From the NCBI GenBank assembly GCA_903822175.1, contig CAIJOB010000030.1, forward strand, positions 62,001-126,000: 64,000 bases of DNA, given 5' to 3'. The notes under the pieces were generated by a model. That model did no database searches. It had not been told where the DNA came from and saw nothing but the letters and a program-made list of their open reading frames with translations. Made by a program: the position numbers and the translations under genes. Origin of the DNA: an uncultured Alphaproteobacteria bacterium (GTDB lineage: Bacteria; Pseudomonadota; Alphaproteobacteria; Caulobacterales; Caulobacteraceae). Each line of letters starts with the position of its first letter. The first letter of the stretch is position 1. Below, piece after piece: positions 36,610 to 45,575 of this stretch.

Positions 36610-37293
36610 CTACTCGCGGCGCAGCAGCTTTTCGGTCAGCACCGAGCCGATCATGCCGGCGCGGAAGTCGGCCTTCATGCCGGCGGGGTCGTACATCGGG
36701 CTCTCGACCCATTCGAGGAACGACATCCCGGCGGGCTCGCCCTCGGCCAGATAGCGCTCGAAGACGTAGTCCAGCACGCCGGTCTTGCCCTGTTTCACGT
36801 GCAGGTACTTCAGATCGAGCTGCGCCAGGGCCTCGCGGATCGGCAGGCCCTTGCGGAAGTGCATGTAGAAGACGCTCATGATCCCGGCCCGGTCCGCGCC
36901 GGACTTGCAGTGGATCAGCGCCGGATAGGCGATGGTCTCGTACAGCCGCTTGGCGCCCAGCACCCGCTCTCGGATCGGCACCTCGCGCGAGGTGATGGTG
37001 AAGTCGACCAGCTCCAGGCCCAGCCTGGCGCAGGCGTCCTTCTCCAGCGCATGGAAGCTGGCGTCGAAACCGCCGCGAAGATTGACGATGGTCTTGACGC
37101 CCTTCTCCTTCCAGGCGGCCAGCTGATGCGGCCAGGGCTGGTTGGTGCGGACCAGCTCGTCGCTGATCCAATGGGCGTTCTGGAAGCCGAGCCGCAGGTA
37201 CGCGTGGTCGTTCCACAGATAGTCGGCATAGGTCTTGAACCGCCCACCCGGGGTGGCGAGGTCGAATCCGGGCTTGGTTGGCGCGAGCGTCAT
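36610..37293 (-). CDS. Dual-specificity/tyrosine phosphatase family protein in the lipid A cluster (CtpA-like)
   Basis: A 227-residue cytosolic protein with the CX5R active-site loop H128-C129-K-S-G-A-D-R135-A, an upstream aspartate-containing loop (FTITSREVPIRERVLGA) as candidate general acid, and a long C-terminal extension. The N-terminus WNDHAYLRLGFQNAHWISDE is conserved with the paralogue at 57093-57758. Caulobacter CtpA, an essential tyrosine phosphatase homologue tied to lipid A and envelope integrity, is the closest known function; orthology is inferred from cluster context. It is transcribed against the DUF4170 and msbA-type genes. Confidence 0.85.
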   Translation of the reverse strand: MTLAPTKPGFDLATPGGRFKTYADYLWNDHAYLRLGFQNAHWISDELVRTNQPWPHQLAAWKEKGVKTIVNLRGGFDASFHALEKDACARLGLELVDFTITSREVPIRERVLGAKRLYETIAYPALIHCKSGADRAGIMSVFYMHFRKGLPIREALAQLDLKYLHVKQGKTGVLDYVFERYLAEGEPAGMSFLEWVESPMYDPAGMKADFRAGMIGSVLTEKLLRRE

Positions 37294-37424
37294 CGCGCCC
37301 CATCTAAGGGTTCCATCGCGCCGAAGGAAGGCGCGAGGCCCAAAGGACTTAAGGGCGCCGGGGCCTGTCGCGCGCAGACCGTCGCCGGCTTGACTTCAAC
37401 CTCGCATCGGACGACCCCAACCTT

Positions 37425-39215
37425 ATGAGCGCCCTTCCGACGCCCGAGCTTTCCGCCCGAGCCCTGATCGCCCGGGTCGCGCACATCTATCTGCGGCCGC
37501 GCTGGAAGGGCTGGTTCACCGCCTTCTTCGCCGCCATCGCCGCGGCCTATTTCAGCACCTCGCTGGCCCAGATCCTGGAGCCGGCGACCAACGACCTGTT
37601 CGTCAACCACAAGCCGGGGCAGTTGGAGCGCCTGCCGATGGTGATCATCGGCATCGCTATAGCGCGGATGGCGGTCGCGCTGATCCAGGCGAGCCTGGTC
37701 AACCGCATGGGCAACGGCGTGGTCGGCGACGTGCAGGCGCAGCTGTTCGGCCGGATGGTGCGCGCGGACCTGGCCCGCGTCCGCAGCCAGCATTCGGGCG
37801 CCTATGTCGCCTCAGTGCTCTACGACGCAGGCTTGATCCGCGAGGCCTTCACCTCTGGCCTGATCAACTACACCCGCGAGTTCCTGACCGTGATCGGCGC
37901 GATCACGGTGATGATCAGCAACGACCGCGTGCTGACCTTGATCGTCGTGGTGGTGGCGCCGCTGGCCAGCACCATCATGCGACGCTTCTCCAAGCGCAGC
38001 AGCAAGGCGGCCAAGGGTGCCATGGTTGAAACCTCGGCGCTCTCCACCGCGATCATGGAGAGCCTGGACGGGGTGCGGATCGTTAAGATCGAGAATCGCG
38101 AAGCCTATGAGGAACAGCGGGTCTCCGAGGTGATCCAGCGGCGCCAGACGCACCTGATCAAGGGCTCCAACGCGCGCGCCTTCGCGGCGCCGTCGATGGA
38201 ACTGGTGATGACGCTCATCACCGCCGGCGTGCTGTACTACGCCGGCCTGCGGTCGGAGCACGGCCACATGACCGCCGGCGCCTTCGTGGCCTTCATGGCG
38301 GCGCTGGCCATGGGGTCGCAGTCGCTGCGCCAGGTGGCCAACTTGCAGACAGTGTTCGCCGAGGGGATGGCGGCCGGACGCCGGCTGTTCGCCGCGCTCG
38401 ATGTGGAGCCGGAGGTGCGTGAGCAGGCCGGGGCTTCGACGCTGGCCCTGACGCAAGGCGCGATCCGTTTCGAGGACGTCGGCTTCCGCTATCAGGGCGA
38501 CGGGCCGGCGGTGCTGCGCGGCGTCACCCTCGACGTGCGGCGCGGCGAAACGGTCGCCCTGGTGGGCCCCTCCGGCGGCGGCAAGAGCACCATTCTCAAC
38601 CTGATCCCGCGCTTCTATGACGTCACCGAGGGCAAGGTGATGCTGGACGGCGTCGACGTGCGCGACGTGACGCTCGCCTCGCTGCGCAGCCAGATCGCCC
38701 TGGTCACCCAGGAACCCTTCCTGTTCGACGACACCATCCGCGCCAACATCGCCTACGCCCGGCCGGACGCCGACACGGACGCCGTCGAGCGCGCCGCCCG
38801 CGAAGCCGCCGCCCACGACTTCATCCTGGCGCTCCCCAGCGGCTACGACACCCAGGTGGGCGAGGGAGGTGCGCGCCTGTCCGGCGGCCAGCGGCAGCGG
38901 ATCGCCATCGCGCGCGCCTTCCTGAAGGACGCGCCGATCCTGCTGCTCGACGAGGCCACCAGCGCGCTGGACACCGAGAGCGAGGCCCAGGTGCAGGTGG
39001 CGCTGAAACGGCTGATGGCCGGGCGCGCCACGATCCTGATCGCGCACCGCCTGTCGACCGTGCGCGGCGCCGACCGCATCTATGTCATCGACAGAGGCCA
39101 GATCGTCGAGACCGGCGACCACACCTCGCTGATCAAGAAGCGTGGCCTCTACGCGCGCCTGGCCACGACCCAGGACCTGGAAGCGGACACTCTGGAAGTA
39201 GGTGCCGGAGCTTGA
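37425..39215 (+). CDS. msbA: ABC transporter, MsbA/lipid A exporter type (permease-ATPase fusion)
   Basis: A 596-residue half-transporter. Six membrane helices span residues 30-310. The nucleotide domain has Walker A GPSGGGKST, Q-loop VTQEPFLFDDT, signature LSGGQRQR, Walker B ILLLDEATSALD and switch histidine IAHRLST. Context points to flipping of lipid A-core across the inner membrane: DUF374 acyltransferase, waaA and lpxK follow in the same direction. It ends in a TTGA overlap with the next gene, so they are translationally coupled. Confidence 0.9.
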   Translation: MSALPTPELSARALIARVAHIYLRPRWKGWFTAFFAAIAAAYFSTSLAQILEPATNDLFVNHKPGQLERLPMVIIGIAIARMAVALIQASLVNRMGNGVVGDVQAQLFGRMVRADLARVRSQHSGAYVASVLYDAGLIREAFTSGLINYTREFLTVIGAITVMISNDRVLTLIVVVVAPLASTIMRRFSKRSSKAAKGAMVETSALSTAIMESLDGVRIVKIENREAYEEQRVSEVIQRRQTHLIKGSNARAFAAPSMELVMTLITAGVLYYAGLRSEHGHMTAGAFVAFMAALAMGSQSLRQVANLQTVFAEGMAAGRRLFAALDVEPEVREQAGASTLALTQGAIRFEDVGFRYQGDGPAVLRGVTLDVRRGETVALVGPSGGGKSTILNLIPRFYDVTEGKVMLDGVDVRDVTLASLRSQIALVTQEPFLFDDTIRANIAYARPDADTDAVERAAREAAAHDFILALPSGYDTQVGEGGARLSGGQRQRIAIARAFLKDAPILLLDEATSALDTESEAQVQVALKRLMAGRATILIAHRLSTVRGADRIYVIDRGQIVETGDHTSLIKKRGLYARLATTQDLEADTLEVGAGA

Positions 39216-39916
39216 AGAAGCTGCTGCGCAGCGACGCCGTCCAGAACCTGCTGGGCTGGCTCTTGGGGATCTACATCCGCCTGATCCTCAACACGGTGCG
39301 CTGGACCCACGAAAACCTGGATTGCGTCGAGCCGGTGCTGGCGGGCGACGCCGGCGCGGTGGCGCTGTTCTGGCACGGCCGCATCCCCCTGTGCCTGGCG
39401 ACCGCGCCACAGTGGTGGCGCAAGAAGACCAAGGCGCTGATCTCGCCCTCCTCCGATGGCCAGTTCATCGCCACGGCGCTGGACATGGCCGGCTTCCCCG
39501 GCATCCGCATCTCCACCGCCAAGCCCGGCGACACCGCCAAGGCGCGCCAGGCCGTCGCAGCCTTTCGCGAGGCGATCAATCATGTGGCTGAAGGCGGCGC
39601 CCTGGTGGTCACGCCAGACGGGCCGCGCGGACCCAACGAGATCATCGCGCCGGGGTCCCTGCAGATCGCCAAGCGGTCGGGCCAGGCGGTGTTCCTGATG
39701 GGCATTGCGGCCAATCCGGCGATGCAGCTGGGCGGCTGGGACAAGATGATGTTCGCCGCGCCGTTCGGCAGGGGCGCGGTGGTCTGGGAAGGCCCGCTCT
39801 ATGTCCCGCACGACGCCGACGAGGCCACGTCGCAAGCCCTGCTCGCCGATTGGTCAGCCCGTCTCTCAGCGGTCACACGCCGCGCCGAAAGCCTGGTCGG
39901 GCGAACGCCGCATTGA
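39212..39916 (+). CDS. DUF374 lysophospholipid acyltransferase family protein
   Basis: A 234-residue protein starting at TTG overlapped with the msbA stop. The hydrophobic N-terminus (LLGWLLGIYIRLILNTV) anchors it to the inner membrane. Motifs VALFWHGRIPLCLA (with the WHGR of the DUF374 group in place of the HxxxxD acyltransferase box) and VVTPDGPRGP are diagnostic. The family is linked to lipid A acylation in alphaproteobacteria, and the position between msbA and waaA supports that. The exact acyl group is not knowable from sequence. Confidence 0.87.
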   Translation: MKKLLRSDAVQNLLGWLLGIYIRLILNTVRWTHENLDCVEPVLAGDAGAVALFWHGRIPLCLATAPQWWRKKTKALISPSSDGQFIATALDMAGFPGIRISTAKPGDTAKARQAVAAFREAINHVAEGGALVVTPDGPRGPNEIIAPGSLQIAKRSGQAVFLMGIAANPAMQLGGWDKMMFAAPFGRGAVVWEGPLYVPHDADEATSQALLADWSARLSAVTRRAESLVGRTPH

Positions 39917-39946
39917 TCCGGCCCGCCTGCGGTGAGACATAGGCGC

Positions 39947-41008
39947 ATGGCCAAGGCGCACGACCACCACGATCACGCCCCTCATGATCATGATCACCAT
40001 GATCACAAGGCGCACGAGCACGGGGCGCACGACCACAAAGCTCACGACCATGCGGCTCACGACCACGCCGCCCATAAGCACGATCATGGCCACGGCCATC
40101 ACCACCACGGCGGCGGCCATCACCATCACGTGCCCAAGGACATGGGCATGGTCTTCGCCATCGGGGTGACGCTGAACACCCTGTTCGTCATCATCGAAGT
40201 GGGCGCGGGCTTCCTCTCCCACTCCATGGCGCTTCTGGCCGACGCCGGCCACAACGCGTCGGACGTGCTGGCGCTGTTGATGGCCTGGGGCGCGACGGTG
40301 CTGGCCAAGCGCGCGCCGACCAGCCGGCGGACCTACGGGCTGCGCAAGGGGACCGTGCTGGCCTCGCTCGGCAACGCGGTCTTCCTGCTGCTGGCGATCG
40401 GCGGGATCGTCTCGGAATCCATCCATCGCCTGACGCTCCCCACCCACATCGACACCAAGACGGTGATGCTCATCGCCGCCATCGGCATCGCCATCAATAC
40501 CGCCACGGCGCTGCTGTTCATGCGCGGCAGCAAGGAGGACCTGAACGTCCGCGGCGCCTTCCTGCACATGGCCAGCGATGCGGTGATCTCCTTCGTCGTA
40601 GTGATCGGCGCCGGCGTCATCGCGCTGACCGGCCTGCAGTGGATCGACCCGGCGCTCAGCCTGGGCATCGCCGTGGTCATCGTGATCGGCACCTGGGGCC
40701 TGCTGCGCGACTCGGTGAACCTGGCGCTGGACGGCGCGCCGCGCGAGATCGACGTGGCCGAGGTTCGGGCCTGGCTGCAGGCGCTGCCGGGCGTCGAGGA
40801 CATCCACGACCTGCACATCTGGGCGATGAGCACGACAGAGACGGCGCTGACCGCCCACGTCATCCGCCCAGCCAACGATGACGCCGACCAGTTCCTGCAC
40901 ACCACCTGCGAGGCGCTGTCCCAGCGGTTCAATATCGGCCATTCGACCCTGCAGGTGGAGACCGATAGCGAGAACGACTGCCGGCTGGCCCCTGCCGGCG
41001 TGGTGTGA
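39947..41008 (+). CDS. Cation diffusion facilitator (CDF) metal exporter with a very His-rich N-terminus
   Basis: A 353-residue protein from ATG 39947. Residues 4-62 hold about 30 histidines in Asp/Ala-separated runs. Six membrane helices follow; helix 2 has HSMALLADAGHNASDVLALL with the D-A-G-H-N-x-S-D metal site, and helix 5 has HMASDAVISF with the second H-x-x-x-D pair, as in ZitB/CzcD/DmeF. The cytoplasmic C-terminal domain includes HDLHIWAMSTTETALTAHV. It is a likely Zn2+ or Co2+/Ni2+ proton antiporter. It overlaps waaA by GTGA, so it is embedded in the lipid A cluster. Confidence 0.92.
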   Translation: MAKAHDHHDHAPHDHDHHDHKAHEHGAHDHKAHDHAAHDHAAHKHDHGHGHHHHGGGHHHHVPKDMGMVFAIGVTLNTLFVIIEVGAGFLSHSMALLADAGHNASDVLALLMAWGATVLAKRAPTSRRTYGLRKGTVLASLGNAVFLLLAIGGIVSESIHRLTLPTHIDTKTVMLIAAIGIAINTATALLFMRGSKEDLNVRGAFLHMASDAVISFVVVIGAGVIALTGLQWIDPALSLGIAVVIVIGTWGLLRDSVNLALDGAPREIDVAEVRAWLQALPGVEDIHDLHIWAMSTTETALTAHVIRPANDDADQFLHTTCEALSQRFNIGHSTLQVETDSENDCRLAPAGVV

Positions 41009-42285
41009 GCCCAGCACCACGCACCCTGCCGCTGGCGATCTACGCCGCGGCGACCGGCCTCTTCGAGCCGCTGGCCCCGGCCCTGCTGGCCCGGCGGGCG
41101 CGAGCAGGCAAGGAAGACCCGAGCCGGATCGCCGAACGCCTGGGACGGGCGGCGACGCCCAGGCCTGACGGTCCGCTCGTCTGGCTGCACGGGGTGAGCG
41201 TCGGCGAAAGCCTGTCGCTGCTGCCGCTGATCGCGGCGCTGAAGGCCGCACGGCCGAACCTAAACCTGCTGATCACGTCAGGGACGGTGACCTCGGCGCA
41301 GATCATGGCCCAGCGCCTGCCGCCTGACGTGATTCACCAATATGCGCCGGTGGATGCGCCGGGCGCCGCGGCGCGCTTCCTCGACCATTGGCGGCCGGCC
41401 GCGGCCCTGTTCGTCGAGAGCGAGCTTTGGCCCAACCTGATCGTGGCGGCGAAGGCGCGCGGCGTGAAGCTAGCCCTCCTCTCGGCGCGGATGACCGAGG
41501 CCAGCGCCCGGGGCTGGGCCCGTGCGCCAGCCACCGCCCGCGCCCTGCTCCAGGCTTTCGACCTCATCCTGCCGCAGGAAGCGGCCACCCAGGGACGGTT
41601 GGAATGGTTAGGCATGCGAACCGGCCCGCACCTGAACCTCAAGCTCGTGGGCGAGGCGCCGCCGGTCGATTCGGCGCTGGTCACCGCGCTCAGGGCCGGC
41701 ATAGGCGGCCGCAAGGCCGTGCTGGCCGCCAGCACCCATCCGGGCGAGGAGCCGCTGATCGCCCAAGCTTTCCGCGTAGGGACCGCCGAAGCCACGGCCC
41801 TGCTGATCGTCGCGCCCCGCCATCCCGACCGCGGCCCGCAGGTCGCCGCCGATCTCAAGGCCCAAGGCTTCACTGTCGCCCGGCGCGCGGCGGGCGAGGC
41901 CTTGGCGCCTGAGACCACGGCCTATGTCGCCGACACCCTGGGCGAACTGGGCGCCTTCTACAGCGTCGCCGACGCGGTGGTGCTGGGCGGCGGATTCGCC
42001 GAGGGCGTCGGCGGCCACAATCCGCTGGAGGCGGCGCGGCTGGGCTGCGCCATCGTCACCGGCCCGCACGTCTTCAACGCCCGCGAAATCTACGCCGAGA
42101 TGTTCGCCCTCGCCGCCGCCCTCGAGGCCGCCGACAGCGCGGCGCTGGCCCGCCACATCGCTGGCCTGCTGGCCAATCCGGTGATCGCGCGCCGCATCGG
42201 CGAGGCGGCGCAGGACTTCGCCGGTCGCCAAGGCGCGGCGCTCACCGCCGCCATGGCGCTCATCGAACCCATGCTGCCGGCATGA
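41005..42285 (+). CDS. waaA: 3-deoxy-D-manno-octulosonic acid (Kdo) transferase
   Basis: A 426-residue GT30 enzyme starting at GTG inside the stop of the CDF gene. Motifs: RIAERLGRA near residue 42, LVWLHGVSVGESLSLLPLI (the catalytic GVSVGE with Glu), NLLITSGTVTSAQIM, FVESELWPNLI, and the CMP-Kdo site VLGGGFAEGVGGHNPLEAAR. It transfers Kdo from CMP-Kdo to lipid IVA on the cytoplasmic face of the inner membrane. The following lpxK overlaps by four bases. Confidence 0.93.
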   Translation: MSPAPRTLPLAIYAAATGLFEPLAPALLARRARAGKEDPSRIAERLGRAATPRPDGPLVWLHGVSVGESLSLLPLIAALKAARPNLNLLITSGTVTSAQIMAQRLPPDVIHQYAPVDAPGAAARFLDHWRPAAALFVESELWPNLIVAAKARGVKLALLSARMTEASARGWARAPATARALLQAFDLILPQEAATQGRLEWLGMRTGPHLNLKLVGEAPPVDSALVTALRAGIGGRKAVLAASTHPGEEPLIAQAFRVGTAEATALLIVAPRHPDRGPQVAADLKAQGFTVARRAAGEALAPETTAYVADTLGELGAFYSVADAVVLGGGFAEGVGGHNPLEAARLGCAIVTGPHVFNAREIYAEMFALAAALEAADSAALARHIAGLLANPVIARRIGEAAQDFAGRQGAALTAAMALIEPMLPA

Positions 42286-43301
42286 AGCTTTCCACGCCCC
42301 GCTGGTGGTACGTGCGCGACGATCAGCAGCGGCGCGGCGGCATGTTAGCGGTCCGGATGCTGCTGACGCCGGTCTCGTGGATCTGGGCGGCGGTGACCGC
42401 GCGGCGGATCGCCCGGGCCAGCCCGCTGGACGTCGGCGTCCCGGTGATCTGCGTCGGCAATCTCACCGTCGGCGGAGTCGGCAAGACGCCGGTGGTGCGC
42501 GCCTTGGCCGAGCGGCTGGCGGGGAAGGGCAAGGCCGTGCATCTGCTGTCGCGCGGCTACGGCGGCAAGCTGGCGGGCCCGGTTCGGGTCGATCCGGCGA
42601 CGCACACCGCCGCCGACGTGGGCGACGAGCCCCTGATGCTGGCGCGGGATTACCCGGTCTGGGTGGCCCGCGACCGCGCGGCCGGCGCGTTGGCCGCCGC
42701 GCAGGCTGGCGCGCAGGTCGTCGTCATGGACGACGGCCACCAGAACCCCTCTGTGAAAAAGACCTTGTCGCTGGTGGTGGTCGACGGCGAGACGCGCGGC
42801 GAGGACTGGCCGTTCGGCGATGGCCGCGTCTTCCCCGCAGGCCCCATGCGCGAGCCGCTGGCGACGGGCCTGGGCCGCGCCGATGGCGTGCTGGTGCTGC
42901 TGCCCAACGATCTGCCGCAGGCCGACACCGGCCTCGTCGCGCTGCTGAAAGGTCCGCCTCTGCTGACCGGCCACCTGGCGCCCGCCGCGCCGCCGCCCAA
43001 GGGCCCGCAGGTCGGCTTCGCGGGCATCGGCAAGCCGTGGAAGGTCGAGCGCGCCCTGCAGGCCGCCGGCTGCGATCTGAAGGACTTCGCTCCGTTCCCC
43101 GACCACGCGGCCTATGACGAGGCCACGCTGAAGGCCCTGGCCGACCGCGCGTCGCTATTCAACGCCGGCCTGGTGACCACCGAGAAGGACTGGGTCCGCC
43201 TGCCGCCGGCTTGGCAGGCCCGCGTGACGCCCTGGCCCGTGGCCGCGGTGTTCGATGACCAGGCGGCGCTGGATGACCTGTTGGCGAAGGCCGGGCTCTA
43301 G
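42282..43301 (+). CDS. lpxK: Tetraacyldisaccharide 4'-kinase
   Basis: A 339-residue kinase. The P-loop-like ICVGNLTVGGVGKTPVVRAL near residue 50-68 and VVVMDDGHQNPSVKKTLSLV (the DDGxQ catalytic aspartates) are the hallmarks of LpxK. GDGRVFPAGPMREPL and the late TTEKDWVRLP complete the pattern. It phosphorylates the 4' position of lipid A disaccharide at the inner membrane. Caulobacter-type lipid A loses or replaces phosphates, which is where the nearby phosphatase may act. Its ATG overlaps the waaA stop. Confidence 0.94.
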   Translation: MKLSTPRWWYVRDDQQRRGGMLAVRMLLTPVSWIWAAVTARRIARASPLDVGVPVICVGNLTVGGVGKTPVVRALAERLAGKGKAVHLLSRGYGGKLAGPVRVDPATHTAADVGDEPLMLARDYPVWVARDRAAGALAAAQAGAQVVVMDDGHQNPSVKKTLSLVVVDGETRGEDWPFGDGRVFPAGPMREPLATGLGRADGVLVLLPNDLPQADTGLVALLKGPPLLTGHLAPAAPPPKGPQVGFAGIGKPWKVERALQAAGCDLKDFAPFPDHAAYDEATLKALADRASLFNAGLVTTEKDWVRLPPAWQARVTPWPVAAVFDDQAALDDLLAKAGL

Positions 43302-43308
43302 ATCGCCA

Positions 43309-43356
43309 TTGCATACCTCGCGGTTCTAGGTATTATACCTTTCAGTTCGAGGTATG
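43309..43356 (+). promoter_or_regulatory. Promoter and palindromic operator of the padR-type gene
   Basis: TTGCAT (43309-43314) and TATTAT (43331-43336) separated by 16 bases form a good -35/-10 pair. The imperfect palindrome AGGTATTATACCT (43328-43340) covers the -10. An outer perfect 9-bp inverted repeat, CATACCTCG (43312-43320) and CGAGGTATG (43348-43356), brackets it, so four AGGTAT half-sites surround the promoter. PadR proteins bind such sites as dimers, so autorepression is very likely. Confidence 0.65.
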
Positions 43357-43370
43357 AGGCCCGCGCGGCG

Positions 43371-43718
43371 ATGGCGACGACGAACCCAAGCTTCATGAAC
43401 GGCGTACCGGAGCTCCTGGTGCTGCGCCTGCTGCAAGGCCGGGAGATGTATGGCTATGAGATCGTCCAGGCGATCCGCGAGGAGACCGGCGACGTTGTGA
43501 GCCTCGGCGAAGGCGTGGTCTATCCGGTGCTGCACACTCTGGAGCGCGGCGGCGCGATCAGCTCCGAACGCCGCGCGGTCGGCGGCCGCAGCCGCATCTA
43601 CTATGCCCTGTCGCCCAAGGGCGTGTCGCGCCTGACCGAGCTCACCGAGCTCTGGTCGCGGATTACGGGGGCGGTGCAGCAGGTGCTGGTGGGAGGCGGC
43701 CATGCAGGCCTCGTTTGA
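43371..43718 (+). CDS. PadR family transcriptional regulator
   Basis: A 115-residue protein of the compact PadR group. It has the N-terminal helix ELLVLRLLQGREMYGYEIVQ, a winged helix with GEGVVYPVLHTLERGGAI and the wing SERRAVGGRSRIYYALSPKG, then the C-terminal dimer helix. The layout is PadR-s1, often paired with a membrane protein gene that overlaps it, as here (17-base overlap with the next gene). The ligand is unknown. Operator half-sites flank its promoter. Confidence 0.9.
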   Translation: MATTNPSFMNGVPELLVLRLLQGREMYGYEIVQAIREETGDVVSLGEGVVYPVLHTLERGGAISSERRAVGGRSRIYYALSPKGVSRLTELTELWSRITGAVQQVLVGGGHAGLV

Positions 43719-44385
43719 CCCCCTGTGGCGCCGGCTGCTGGACGGCGGGGTGCGGCGCAGGCCGGCCCGCCGATATCTGGCCGAGCTGAAAGATCACCTG
43801 GACGATCTCATCGCCGAAGAGCGCCGCGCGATGAGCGATCCGCGCGAGGCGGAGACCCGGGCGCTCTGCAGACTAGGGAGCTTCGAGATGCTGGCCGACG
43901 CCATGATTGAACGCCGCGAGTTCCAGACTTGGGGCCGCAAGGCGCCTGTCGCCGCCTATCTGATCGCACCCTCCGTCGCCCTGGCGGCGATCACGGTGCT
44001 AACGGTGGTGAGCGTGGTGATGACCGTCAAGCAGTTGCATGGTGCGAGCAGCGCGGGCGCCCTGCCCGGTTGGGTCAGCGAGTTCGCCACCGGCATGATG
44101 TTCTTCAGCCATGCGATCCTGCCGGTGCTGCTGGCGTGGGCGCTGGGCGTCGTGGCCTTCCGCAACCGCTCAGCCCTTCTTTGGCCGGCATGCGGGATCG
44201 TCGCGCTGTCGGCGCTGGGCAGCATCTTCCACCCGGTCCTGACGCTTCCTACCAACACAACGCGCGGCGAGGTCTCGATCGTGCCGGACGGGATCGCGAC
44301 GTTCGCGGTCCTCCTGGCGGTCGCCGCCCTGCCCTATGCGGCGCTACTTCTGTGGCGTGCAGCGCGCGAGCGCCAGGCGGCCTGA
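43702..44385 (+). CDS. Membrane protein paired with the PadR regulator (HAAS/permease-prefix-like)
   Basis: A 227-residue protein. Residues 1-60 are a helical, charged cytoplasmic region (YLAELKDHLDDLIAEERRAM, then AETRALCRLGSFEMLADAMI) resembling the HAAS or permease-prefix domain that accompanies PadR genes. Then come four or five hydrophobic segments, including YLIAPSVALAAITVLTVVSV and a final ATFAVLLAVAALPYAALLLW. Overlap with padR argues that the two work together, perhaps as a sensor and regulator of envelope stress; this is inference. Confidence 0.7.
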   Translation: MQASFDPLWRRLLDGGVRRRPARRYLAELKDHLDDLIAEERRAMSDPREAETRALCRLGSFEMLADAMIERREFQTWGRKAPVAAYLIAPSVALAAITVLTVVSVVMTVKQLHGASSAGALPGWVSEFATGMMFFSHAILPVLLAWALGVVAFRNRSALLWPACGIVALSALGSIFHPVLTLPTNTTRGEVSIVPDGIATFAVLLAVAALPYAALLLWRAARERQAA

Positions 44386-44421
44386 TCAGGGTCGCCGGAC
44401 GAGGCCGGCGCGGCGGAGGCT

Positions 44422-45504
44422 CTAGCCCTCCGCGCCCGCCTTCTGGGCGAACTTCCAGCTCGCCTGGGCGAGGCTGAGCACGCGGTCGGCCTGCTGGGCG
44501 GCGTGGGGGCTGTTGGCGGTGCCGTCGCGCACGCGCCCGACGATCCCCTGCAGGATGCCCGCCAGACGGAAGGCGTTGTAGCTGCAGAACCAGTCGAGGT
44601 CGTGGATGCCCGAGCGCCCGGTCAGGCTGCAGTAGTATTCCACCGTCTCCTCGATGGTCGGCACGCCGTGCGCCTTCTGATCCGGGATCGTCGATACCGA
44701 GCCGTTGATCCAATTCATCAACAGGTAGGTGAAGTCGGCCAGCGGATCGCCCAGCGTCGACAGCTCCCAGTCCAGCACCGCGGTCACCCGGGGCTCGGTG
44801 GGGTGGAAGATCATGTTGTCCAGGCGATAGTCGCCATGGACGATCGAGGTCTTCTCCTGCTCTGGCAGCGTCTTGGGCAGCCACTCGATCAGCCGCTCCA
44901 TCTCCGGGATCTGGATGGTCTCCGACGCCTTGTACTGCCGCGTCCAGCGCTCGACCTGACGGCCCATGTAGTTGCCCGGGCGGCCGAAATCCTCGAGGCC
45001 GATCTTGACGTAGTCGGTGTTGTGCAGGTCGGCGAGCACCTTGATCTTGTCCATGAAGATCGCGTGCCGCTCGGCCGGTTGGTACTGCGGCAGCGACTGG
45101 TCCCAGAGGATCCGGCCCTCGACCATGTCCATGATGTAGAACCAGGTGCCGATCACTCCGTCGTCGACACACAGGCCGTAAGTCTCGGCCACCGGGAAGC
45201 CGGTCGTGCCAAGCGCGGTGATCACCTTGTACTCGCGGTCCACCGCGTGGGCGGAGGGCAGCAGCTTGCCCGGCGGCTTGCGGCGCAGGACGTATTTCTT
45301 GTTCGGCGTGATCAGCTGATAGGTCGGGTTGGACTGGCCGCCCTTGAACTGGCGCACCTCCAGCGGCCCGGCGTAGCCCTTCACATTGGCCTTCATCCAG
45401 ACCTCGAGCGCCGCCTCGTCGAACTTGTGGGACTCGGCCACGGCCTTGGTGCCGGTGTTGAGCGCCTCGCGCTCCTGCTCGGCGGCGTCGACGACGTCGG
45501 CCAT
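44422..45504 (-). CDS. Phosphotransferase family protein, ACAD10/APH-like
   Basis: A 360-residue protein with the aminoglycoside phosphotransferase/choline kinase fold. The nucleotide-binding lobe contains KKYVLRRKPPGKLLPSAHAV. The catalytic loop is TSIVHGDYRLDNMIFHP (HGDYRLDN), followed by the metal-binding AVLDWELSTLGDPLADFTYL. This subgroup is the bacterial counterpart of the kinase domain of human ACAD10/11, which phosphorylates 4-hydroxyacyl-CoAs for breakdown. No acyl-CoA dehydrogenase gene adjoins it. It is expected to be cytoplasmic. Confidence 0.86.
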   Translation of the reverse strand: MADVVDAAEQEREALNTGTKAVAESHKFDEAALEVWMKANVKGYAGPLEVRQFKGGQSNPTYQLITPNKKYVLRRKPPGKLLPSAHAVDREYKVITALGTTGFPVAETYGLCVDDGVIGTWFYIMDMVEGRILWDQSLPQYQPAERHAIFMDKIKVLADLHNTDYVKIGLEDFGRPGNYMGRQVERWTRQYKASETIQIPEMERLIEWLPKTLPEQEKTSIVHGDYRLDNMIFHPTEPRVTAVLDWELSTLGDPLADFTYLLMNWINGSVSTIPDQKAHGVPTIEETVEYYCSLTGRSGIHDLDWFCSYNAFRLAGILQGIVGRVRDGTANSPHAAQQADRVLSLAQASWKFAQKAGAEG

Positions 45505-45575
45505 GGCGTTTCCCCTACAGTTGTTTGAACCACTTTACCGGGGCGCAGGCGCCGGGAGCAAGGCGCTCCGCTCGC

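Noticed and set aside
39947-40140. CAC/GAC-rich repeat resembling a tandem repeat or CRISPR-like array
   Set aside because: It encodes the His/Asp-rich N-terminus of the CDF exporter in frame; the period is irregular and there are no spacers.
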